Shown piece after piece: positions 7,035-13,753 of a DNA stretch of 22,095 nt. The notes below the pieces were generated by a model. It saw only the letters and a program-made list of their open reading frames with translations, was not told the origin of the DNA and searched no databases. The translations under genes were made by a program, and so were the position numbers. Every line of letters begins with the position of its first letter. Position 1 is the first letter of the stretch. Source of the stretch: a virus; the IMG/VR virus record IMGVR_UViG_3300032242_000559, positions 1 to 22,095 of that record; one strand, 5' to 3'.

Positions 7035-7375
7035 TGAATTTTGATACCCTTTCCATTGTTGAATTTGGTGACAAGGAAGGGCTTCAGAGGTTCTTGTTTG
7101 AAAACTCTATTCAACATCAATTGTTTAGAGATCAATTTTTTGACAAAGGTTTGACCGTTCCAGCATTTCCGTTATATGAAGCAGATCCAGACAATCTTGA
7201 TGATTGGTTGTTAGCGCATCAAGTAGAACATCAGTTCTTTGCAGCTCAATTAGGATTATCTAATCCTTTCAATATGTTAGATGCTGATTTTGGTAAGCAA
7301 GATGACTTTTACGATTGGTTGGGGCAACATCTTTCGGCGCATGAACAAATAGCAGCATCGTTAGGATTAAATTGA
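7034..7375 (+). CDS. Unknown acidic protein with three His-containing helical repeats
   Basis: The protein has 113 residues and belongs to no family I can name. Three related helical segments can be aligned: residues 17-36 (FLFENSIQHQLFRDQFF), 55-75 (DDWLLAHQVEHQFFAAQLGL) and 92-112 (YDWLGQHLSAHEQIAASLGL). The shared pattern is an aromatic residue, Leu, three to five residues, then His and a hydrophobic position. Units two and three both start D-W-L and end G-L. The protein is acidic overall. It lies between the fibre module and the internal virion proteins and overlaps both neighbours by one base. A virion assembly role is possible but not shown. Confidence 0.55.
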   Translation: MNFDTLSIVEFGDKEGLQRFLFENSIQHQLFRDQFFDKGLTVPAFPLYEADPDNLDDWLLAHQVEHQFFAAQLGLSNPFNMLDADFGKQDDFYDWLGQHLSAHEQIAASLGLN

Positions 7376-7881
7376 TGGTTACTCCCGCAGAGCCAGTGCT
7401 TAAAACTAAGATGCCTCAAGTTGGCGATATGAAAATGCCAGCTAAAAAAATGCCATCTAAAAAACAAGCCAATTCGTCTGACATCATTGAACAGACATTA
7501 AAGAACCAACTTAGCCCTCAAGACGTAAAAGGTTTTATGGCTAGTTTGGCTGCTTTGGTGCAATCAAATATGGCTCAAATTGTTCAAATTGGGCAAACTG
7601 CTTTTGTTTTTAACAAAGTTGATACCCAAGGCAAGCCTTTGCCAGAGGGAACGGTGATGATGTTACCGTTTACGATGGAAGCAGAAACCTTTCCTAGTCG
7701 TTTAAAAGTTTTGCCAAATACGTTAAAACAAATGGGCGTAAAACGGGTTTTATCCGTATCTGACAGCCCTAAAGACGTTGAACTTGCTAAGATGATAAGT
7801 CCAAACGTGCAGTCAAAGCAGATGGTGCAACAAACCAGACGTGGCCCCGTAACCATGTATTCAATACAGGTGGATTTATGA
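7375..7881 (+). CDS. Unknown 168-residue protein before the ejection protein genes
   Basis: The ATG at 7375 overlaps the previous stop by one base (TGATG); a TTG one codon upstream is less likely. The first 35 residues are Lys/Met/Pro-rich (KMPQVGDMKMPAKKMPSKK), probably disordered and perhaps DNA- or scaffold-binding. The remainder is a compact alpha/beta region with SDIIEQTLKNQLSPQDVKGF, then VFNKVDTQGKPLPEGTVMML and ending VTMYSIQVDL. I recognise no catalytic motif. The gene overlaps the next one by four bases (ATGA), so translation of the two is coupled, which links it to virion assembly. Confidence 0.55.
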   Translation: MVTPAEPVLKTKMPQVGDMKMPAKKMPSKKQANSSDIIEQTLKNQLSPQDVKGFMASLAALVQSNMAQIVQIGQTAFVFNKVDTQGKPLPEGTVMMLPFTMEAETFPSRLKVLPNTLKQMGVKRVLSVSDSPKDVELAKMISPNVQSKQMVQQTRRGPVTMYSIQVDL

Positions 7882-8804
7882 GCTGGATTGGCGATATGTT
7901 TTCAGATGTTGGAAGAGGAACAACGCAAGCCTATCATCAAGCTGAAAGCTTTGTTGGCAGTGCTGCTCCTTACATTGAAGTAGCTGCTTTGATGCTTGCT
8001 TCAACGGTTGCTGCTCCTTTTGTTGCAAGTGTTATTGGCCCTGCTGTGACAAGCATTCTTGGTGCAGAAACGGCAGGCTCGGTTATAGCTGGAACGGCAA
8101 CTGTAGGCAGCGTTGCAACGGGCGCTATTACTCAAGCGGGTGTAAGTGCTGCTGAAGCTGCATTGACGGGTGGAGATCCTGCTAGAGCTGCTGAGTTTGC
8201 TGCTCTTGGCTCTGCCGTAGGAGACATTGCAAGTGGCGCTGCTGCTGGTGAATTAGGTGCTAGATCAGCTACGGGCGGATATAGCGGTATTCCATCATCT
8301 CCAGCAGTAGCTCCAAGTTTAGCAGGCTCGGCGGCTTTGGGTACAGGGTTAACTAAAGGTGCTGGCGCGTTAGCGGGAACAACAGCCACTCAATTTGCCG
8401 GTGGAAAACCTTTAGATGCTGCTCTTCAACAAGGTTTATATAGCGGAGCCACAACAGGTATCAGCAGTGCGCTTGCTAAGGGATTGGGTGTAGAAGGCCA
8501 AGGAATTGGCAACAGAGCAGCTCAACAAGCATTACAAACAGGTTCTGAAAAACTTGTATCAGGCGTTACAGGGTATTCTCCTACTGTATTAAATTATCAA
8601 CCTCAAACGCAATCTACTACGCAACCTAGCGCTCAGATAACTTCAACATTGCCAAGTCCGACACTGGGCCAATCTCTGTCAATTGCGCCAAGTTTGGGTT
8701 ATACTCCTGGCGAAACGGTTTTTGGTTCTAGTGACATTAAAGGCGACAAATCTAAAGTTTGGAACGTCGGCTCACTTAGAAACGTAGGTTCTGCGGAGGC
8801 TTAA
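7878..8804 (+). CDS. Ala/Gly-rich internal virion (ejection) protein candidate
   Basis: The protein has 308 residues and starts MSWIGDMFSDVGRGTTQAY, a short amphipathic N-terminus seen in small podoviral internal virion proteins. Residues about 28-215 are rich in Ala, Gly, Val and Ser with membrane-compatible stretches (for example VAALMLASTVAAPFVASVIG). The C-terminal part is Gln/Ser/Thr/Pro-rich and ends with a short charged tail (IKGDKSKVWNVGSLRNVGSAEA-type). In T7 (gp14-16) and P22 (gp7, gp20, gp16), proteins of this composition leave the capsid and form a conduit through the envelope. I infer that role from composition, gene order and size. There is no sequence-level match to T7 or P22 that I can show. 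Confidence 0.6.
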   Translation: MSWIGDMFSDVGRGTTQAYHQAESFVGSAAPYIEVAALMLASTVAAPFVASVIGPAVTSILGAETAGSVIAGTATVGSVATGAITQAGVSAAEAALTGGDPARAAEFAALGSAVGDIASGAAAGELGARSATGGYSGIPSSPAVAPSLAGSAALGTGLTKGAGALAGTTATQFAGGKPLDAALQQGLYSGATTGISSALAKGLGVEGQGIGNRAAQQALQTGSEKLVSGVTGYSPTVLNYQPQTQSTTQPSAQITSTLPSPTLGQSLSIAPSLGYTPGETVFGSSDIKGDKSKVWNVGSLRNVGSAEA

Positions 8805-9644
8805 ATGGCTGAAGATTTCTTTAGTTTTTTGTTTGGTGGAGGCGGTGGCGGTCCAGACGTAACTTCACCACAACCGACAACGACTTCAACACCGGATTAT
8901 GGAATGGGAGAAGGCGTTGTTCCTACTCCTCCTGTTTCTACGCCTGAGACGTATCAAAACGTTTATACAGGCCCAACGTCCTATGCCACGCCTGCTCCCG
9001 ATTTGTATGCTTATAATCAAGCTGCACAGGGAATGGGTTATCAGCCTGTAACTGATACCGCCACAGCACCACAAGCTGGCGCTTTACAAAATCTTGGCAA
9101 AACTCTTGGCATAAACACAACTGCTGATGCTTTAAAAGCAGCTTTAGGCGTAGGTGGTGGCCTTATGGCTTATACCGGCGCACAAAAAGGCGCTCAACAA
9201 GCTCAAGATATTGGTCGTCAAATTCAAGATGCTTATACTCGTCAAGCGGAAGCCTACAAAACACAAGCTCAACCTTTAACAACAGCTGGTGGCACTCAAC
9301 TTTCTCCGGCTTTGCAAGGCACATTTGCTCCTGCTCAGGCTCAACAATTCCAAGCGGCTGAAGCGCAATTGGCACAAGGTGCTGAACGTGCTGGTGGTTC
9401 TATGGGTGCGGTGCAATCAACAGAAGCATTAAGCCGTATTAGACAACAATTGTTAGATGGTCAGACACAAACAGCGTTAGCGCTTCTTGGTGCTGGTGAT
9501 CCAATTATGACCAGTGCTATCCAAGCAGAGTTGAATGCAACCAAGGAAGGCTTGTCAACTTCGTTGCAATACACGACTGCGGCAAATGATGCTTCTTCGA
9601 GATTGATGATGCAGCTTGCACAAATGGGAGCAAAAAATGCCTGA
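8805..9644 (+). CDS. Internal virion (ejection) protein candidate, Gln/Ala-rich
   Basis: The protein has 279 residues. A strong GGAGG at 8795-8799 is five bases before the ATG. The N-terminus AEDFFSFLFGGGGGGP is followed by a Pro/Thr/Tyr-rich linker to about residue 85. Next comes a hydrophobic Gly segment (ALKAALGVGGGLMAYTGAQK), then a long Gln/Ala-rich helical region with likely coiled coils to the end. The small FxxFLFGGGGG head followed by a helical body is a pattern of membrane-interacting injection proteins. It forms a set with the genes on both sides. Its stop overlaps the next start by eight bases. Confidence 0.58.
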   Translation: MAEDFFSFLFGGGGGGPDVTSPQPTTTSTPDYGMGEGVVPTPPVSTPETYQNVYTGPTSYATPAPDLYAYNQAAQGMGYQPVTDTATAPQAGALQNLGKTLGINTTADALKAALGVGGGLMAYTGAQKGAQQAQDIGRQIQDAYTRQAEAYKTQAQPLTTAGGTQLSPALQGTFAPAQAQQFQAAEAQLAQGAERAGGSMGAVQSTEALSRIRQQLLDGQTQTALALLGAGDPIMTSAIQAELNATKEGLSTSLQYTTAANDASSRLMMQLAQMGAKNA

Positions 9645-10974
9645 TCCAATTAAAGACTTAGCAGGCCTTCTTCCAGATCAATTTTCCAGTTTGCTCGAAA
9701 AATCTGCTGCGGCTGCTGCTCCTGAGTATGGAAAAATTACTGGAGCCGAAAAAGAATTTGCCAAGACTAAAGGCGAACTTGGAATTAAAAAAGCTGAAGC
9801 TGAAGCAAAATATGCCAAAGCAGGCGTTGGTGGTGAGCAAGCTGTCTATAAGAAGTTTGATAAACAGCTTATGGAGCCAGCTCCTACCATTCAATATAGC
9901 GAAGAAACTTCAAAAAGCATGTCAAGCCTTGCAACGCTCTTGCCTGTTGCCGCTATGATGTTTGGCAATAAGAGCCAGTTGAGTGCTATTGGTGCTATGA
10001 ACGCCATGTCCGGTGTGCTTGAAGGCCATCAACAGGGCAACAAAGAACGCATTGCGCTTGAAACTAAGAATTTTGAGCAAAAAATGAACGAATTTAAGAC
10101 GCATCAGGAACAAATTAAGGGTGCTTTTGAACGCGCTTTACAGGCGGCTAAACTGAATGCTTCTGCCGCTCAAGCAGGGTTAAAAGTCGATCTTGCCAAG
10201 TTAGATGCTCAGTTATTGAATGCAGAAGTTGACCAAAAGGGCGTTACTCGCGCTTCGATGGATAACCTTGCCAGAATTGACAACGTTACAAAAGCGGTTG
10301 AGCAAAATTTAACTCAAATGAATAAGGCTTCTTTGGCTGCTACACAAGGATTTGGCGCTACGGCTGAGCTTGGTCGGTTAGTTGGGCCAGAATTAGCTTA
10401 TGGAACTGATGAAAAAAGCGCTGGAGCAGCTCTTGATAGATTTAAAGCTATTAAACAAGTGCGTGATCTTAAAACTGCCGCGGACGATCCAGACATTAAA
10501 TTTGGTGAAGTGCCGTCAATGTTTGCTCGCGTTGGTGGTTTGTTTCAAAGAAACGTTAGCGATAGTTTTTCGTCCAATCTTAAACCATTGGAAGGGAAAG
10601 AAATTAGTCCAGCAGAACTTTCCGCTGTGGTTGATAAAAGTTTAACAGATGCTGGTTTGAGTGCTGCTGACAAAAATAGTGTGTTCTACAAAAACGCAAT
10701 CTTTACAATTCTGGCGGCTGAACGTGCGGCAACTGGTCGTAGTTTCTTGCCTGTTGGTATCGTAAATCGCCTTACACCTTTGCTTGACCCTAAAGGTCTT
10801 TCTAAAGCTGGTTTTTTGCAAATTATGAACGATTACGAAATTCGTATTTCTCAAGGATTACCACCACAATCTATTGATCGTGCAATGAAAAACTTAGGTG
10901 GTCCAACAAGCACTACTGCTACGCCTGCCGCACCCGCTGCCGCTGAAGACCCACTTGGATTAAGGACTCCGTAA
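9637..10974 (+). CDS. Coiled-coil internal virion protein candidate
   Basis: The start is taken at ATG 9637 (445 aa), preceded by GGGAG at 9626-9630; an in-frame TTG further upstream (9616) has less support. The N-terminal 70 residues are Ala/Glu/Lys-rich with heptad-like character (EFAKTKGELGIKKAEAEAKY). A short hydrophobic helix follows (LATLLPVAAMMFGNKSQ), then a long Lys/Glu/Gln coiled-coil region to about residue 240. The C-terminal half has a more globular pattern (SFLPVGIVNRLTPLLDPKG). The last 20 residues are an Ala/Pro/Thr linker. No lytic transglycosylase or other enzyme motif is visible. Place and composition suggest an ejection protein. Confidence 0.58.
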   Translation: MPDPIKDLAGLLPDQFSSLLEKSAAAAAPEYGKITGAEKEFAKTKGELGIKKAEAEAKYAKAGVGGEQAVYKKFDKQLMEPAPTIQYSEETSKSMSSLATLLPVAAMMFGNKSQLSAIGAMNAMSGVLEGHQQGNKERIALETKNFEQKMNEFKTHQEQIKGAFERALQAAKLNASAAQAGLKVDLAKLDAQLLNAEVDQKGVTRASMDNLARIDNVTKAVEQNLTQMNKASLAATQGFGATAELGRLVGPELAYGTDEKSAGAALDRFKAIKQVRDLKTAADDPDIKFGEVPSMFARVGGLFQRNVSDSFSSNLKPLEGKEISPAELSAVVDKSLTDAGLSAADKNSVFYKNAIFTILAAERAATGRSFLPVGIVNRLTPLLDPKGLSKAGFLQIMNDYEIRISQGLPPQSIDRAMKNLGGPTSTTATPAAPAAAEDPLGLRTP

Positions 10975-10975
10975 C

Positions 10976-13303
10976 ATGGCTGATCTTAATTTTGAGGACG
11001 TTCGAAAGAAATTTCCTCAGTACAACGATTTATCAGACGATCAGTTAGCGCAAGGACTTCACAAGAAGTATTACGCAGACATGCCATTTGAACAATTTTC
11101 TGAAAAAGTTGGATACAAATCTAAACCAATAGCTTCAGAAGACATGGCAAGCCAAGGTGCGGCTGACCCGTATTCTGGTCAATATATACCCGGCATATCT
11201 CAAGCAGAAGTAAACCGGATGCTTTCTGAAAGCGGTAAGGGTGTTATTTCTGGAGTTGCACAAACTGCTACCGGGCTTGCTGAATTGTTGCCCGGTGAGG
11301 CTGGACGCAAATCAGCTCAAGCAACAAAAGCGTTGCGTGAATTTGGATACGGACCTTCTCAAGTAGTTGGCTCTCTTCTTGTTCCTATGGCGGGAGCAAC
11401 AAAAGCTCCTATATTGGCTGGAGCATTGTCAGGTGCGGCAACCCCAACGGGAGAAGAAGATACTCTAAAAAGATATGGTGAAAAAGGTCTTGCCGCTATT
11501 CTAGGAGCTACACCCGGGGTTTTGGGTGAAGTTGTTGGTTATGGGTCTAAATTGTTAAATAGAGCACGCGGTAAAGAAGCTGTTTCTGCCGCTGAAAAAT
11601 TACGCCAAACTGTAAAAGATTTAACTGCCACGGAAATTGCAACTCAAACCGAAGTGGCAAAAACTGCTGAAAAAGAACTTGAACGTATTTCAGCAGCACA
11701 ACGTCAAATTGCAGAACGCGAGTCAGTAGCGGCAGAACGTGCTGCTCGGCAAGCTGGCACGCCGCCTGAAGCAATGTCTGATGTTCGCGCTAAAACTCTT
11801 GAGAAAACAAGAGATCGTGTTGCTGATGCTGAGAAAGCAGCGCGTGAAGCTGGGTTGAACGAAGCCGAAACAATTTCACATGTTGCTGATGTTGAAGGCC
11901 GTGTAGCTCAAGCAGAAAATGAAATTGAACAACTTGAACAGCGGTTGGCTTCTGGTGAAACAATTACGTCAGAAGGTTTTGGTAGCATCATTCGTGATAC
12001 GGCTGAAAAAATTAGGACTAAAGGCGTTGAAGCACGCGAAAAACTGGCTGGATTTAGCAAAGCCATTTCTTCTGCGGGTGAACGTCCAATTGTTGGTACG
12101 TCAAACATTATCAAGCGAATTGACCGCATTCTCAAAAATGAACGAGATGAAGGTATTAAAAATACGCTTAATATTTTGAAACGTCAGCTCACTACAACGG
12201 TTCGGAATAAAGACGTTGCTGGCCTCAACATTGCTTCAACAGATAGTTTGAGAAAGGCAATGGACCGTATCCTTTCTACAAAAACTATTCAGATGGCAAA
12301 CGGAGTTGCAGGAGATGCTGCCGCTGCTGTTCATCATGTGGCTGAGTTGAAAAATCTTTTGGTAAACGCTGCTAAGAAAGCTCATGCTCCATACCGTGAA
12401 GCCCTTGAAAATTACGCTAAATTGTCTCGGCCTTTAGATATTGTGTCTCGCAAAGGCCCATTGCGTGCGGTTTTAGATGTTGATGCTCTGTCTCAAGATT
12501 TCTTGCGTGGGTCCGCTGAAGTTGCTGGACGTGTCATTCAACGTGCAAAAGAAGGACATCCAGTATTCACTCGGTTGGTTTCTGAAAACCCCGAAATTGT
12601 TAACGGCGCTAGAGCATATTTCAATCGCGAACTTTTTGGCGGCGGTCGCGTTCCTAATGCGGATGCTTTGCGTTCTTTTGTGCAAAAAAATGAAGGCATA
12701 TTGAAACAACTTGGAATTTATCAAGAATTTGAGACTGTTGCGTCAGCGCGTGCTTCTGGACAACGTGCTTTAGATATTGCCAAAGCTGAATTAACTCAAG
12801 CAAAAGCAGCTCAAAAAAGTGCTGTTTCGGCAACAAGAGAAGCTGAAAGGGCAATAACGGGAGAAACTAAATTGAGAGGCTTGGCTTCATCCCGTGTTGC
12901 TCAAGCTGAAAAAGCGGCGACCACGCCAGAAGAAATTGCTAAGGCTTCTGCATTAAAAGCTAAAGAAGCTGAAACTCGTTTGGCTAAAGAAACTCAAGCG
13001 CCAACAAAAGCAAAAGCTACTGCTGAAGCTCGCGCAGACGCTCTCAAAAAAAGTTCTGGAGAATTGGACACGGTATCTCCTGAACAAGTGGCTTCAAAAG
13101 CCAAGAGCATAGCATCTGATTTGCGTTCTACTAATGTAATTTCTGACAATGAATATACTGAATTGCTCAGAAACATAAATATGATTGATAACGTTTATAA
13201 AAAAACCAAAGAAGCTCAAGGAAAAATCAAGGCTTTGTTTTATGGAGGCGTAGGCACGGTTGCGGCAGAAGAAATTCTTCGTCGTGGATTTGGAGGCAAT
13301 TAA
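10976..13303 (+). CDS. Large coiled-coil internal virion protein candidate
   Basis: This 775-residue protein is the longest of the ejection-type group. It begins ADLNFEDVRKKFPQYNDLSD, DQLAQGLHKKYYADMPFEQF, an N-terminal motif that I recall from the largest internal virion protein of many aquatic podoviruses. Residues about 85-200 contain Gly/Ala-rich helices that could insert in membranes. Residues 205-330 and 590-690 are long Ala/Glu/Lys/Arg coiled coils. I see no convincing transglycosylase active site, unlike T7 gp16, so peptidoglycan opening may rest with another protein. Two GANTC sites lie in or just before it (10965, 11720). The function is inferred from composition and context. Confidence 0.62.
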   Translation: MADLNFEDVRKKFPQYNDLSDDQLAQGLHKKYYADMPFEQFSEKVGYKSKPIASEDMASQGAADPYSGQYIPGISQAEVNRMLSESGKGVISGVAQTATGLAELLPGEAGRKSAQATKALREFGYGPSQVVGSLLVPMAGATKAPILAGALSGAATPTGEEDTLKRYGEKGLAAILGATPGVLGEVVGYGSKLLNRARGKEAVSAAEKLRQTVKDLTATEIATQTEVAKTAEKELERISAAQRQIAERESVAAERAARQAGTPPEAMSDVRAKTLEKTRDRVADAEKAAREAGLNEAETISHVADVEGRVAQAENEIEQLEQRLASGETITSEGFGSIIRDTAEKIRTKGVEAREKLAGFSKAISSAGERPIVGTSNIIKRIDRILKNERDEGIKNTLNILKRQLTTTVRNKDVAGLNIASTDSLRKAMDRILSTKTIQMANGVAGDAAAAVHHVAELKNLLVNAAKKAHAPYREALENYAKLSRPLDIVSRKGPLRAVLDVDALSQDFLRGSAEVAGRVIQRAKEGHPVFTRLVSENPEIVNGARAYFNRELFGGGRVPNADALRSFVQKNEGILKQLGIYQEFETVASARASGQRALDIAKAELTQAKAAQKSAVSATREAERAITGETKLRGLASSRVAQAEKAATTPEEIAKASALKAKEAETRLAKETQAPTKAKATAEARADALKKSSGELDTVSPEQVASKAKSIASDLRSTNVISDNEYTELLRNINMIDNVYKKTKEAQGKIKALFYGGVGTVAAEEILRRGFGGN

Positions 13304-13503
13304 TGTCTAAAAAACAAAACGGTATCAATCCTGATCTTGAAAAAGCGATTTCAGACTTGCTCAAGCAGTCGATGACGGCTGCTGATGTTGACCTAGAGCA
13401 GAAACTGAAGGTAATTGACCGCGCTATCAACCTTGAGAAGCTGAAGCAAAAGGTATCTGAGGACGAATGGGGCAGTGGCTTTTCGGCCTCCGACGACGTA
13501 TAA
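13303..13503 (+). CDS. Small helical protein of unknown function
   Basis: The protein has 66 residues. A strong GGAGG at 13292-13296 sits six bases before the ATG, which also overlaps the previous stop by one base. The sequence is a helical hairpin type: NPDLEKAISDLLKQSM, then DLEQKLKVIDRAINLEKLKQ, and an acidic tail EDEWGSGFSASDDV. The Trp-Gly-x-Gly-Phe acidic end looks like a docking tail. Small proteins of this kind occur near structural and packaging genes of related phages, but I know no experimentally assigned role. Confidence 0.58.
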   Translation: MSKKQNGINPDLEKAISDLLKQSMTAADVDLEQKLKVIDRAINLEKLKQKVSEDEWGSGFSASDDV

Positions 13504-13531
13504 TAAGTTTTGAAACGCATGGGGATGCAAA

Positions 13532-13753
13532 ATGGAAACGAGTTTCTTGGCTATCGTCAGGATGGCCCTATCGGTACTTTCGGAGCGCGTGCTTACGATC
13601 TGTAGCCTCTGGATGACGTTCGGGTTAGCCTGTTGGGTAATGTATGAACCAAACATGATGCGGATCTACGTTTTGTGTGGGTTTGCGCTGCTAGGACATA
13701 TCCCTAGCGTGATGAAAGAACGTAAGAGCGAAACTGGAGGCTCAGATGCCTGA
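13532..13753 (+). CDS. Small membrane protein with two probable transmembrane helices
   Basis: The protein has 73 residues. Hydrophobic helices are visible at about residues 16-37 (LSERVLTICSLWMTFGLACW) and 42-60 (MMRIYVLCGFALLGHIPSVM), followed by a charged C-terminal tail (KERKSETGGSDA). GGGGA at 13521-13525 precedes the ATG by six bases. A two-helix, positively tailed protein of this size could be a holin or antiholin, yet a separate three-helix holin lies beside the endolysin at 18.2 kb, so this may be a second holin, an antiholin or an unrelated membrane factor. The stop overlaps the next start by eight bases. Confidence 0.58.
   Translation: METSFLAIVRMALSVLSERVLTICSLWMTFGLACWVMYEPNMMRIYVLCGFALLGHIPSVMKERKSETGGSDA

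Noticed and set aside
9616-9636. TTG start at 9616 for the 445-residue ejection-type gene
   Set aside because: An ATG at 9637 has a GGGAG seven bases upstream and gives a typical eight-base overlap with the previous gene. The TTG would add seven residues without a better site.
11270-11296. Perfect 7-bp inverted repeat (ACCGGGC / GCCCGGT) inside the 775-residue gene
   Set aside because: It lies mid-gene with a 13-base loop, no T-run and no link to a gene border. One such repeat is expected by chance in a sequence of this size.
13517-13528. Small GCAT-GGGG-ATGC hairpin before the 73-residue membrane protein gene
   Set aside because: The stem is only four base pairs. It does cover the ribosome binding site, but it is too weak to call a regulatory element.
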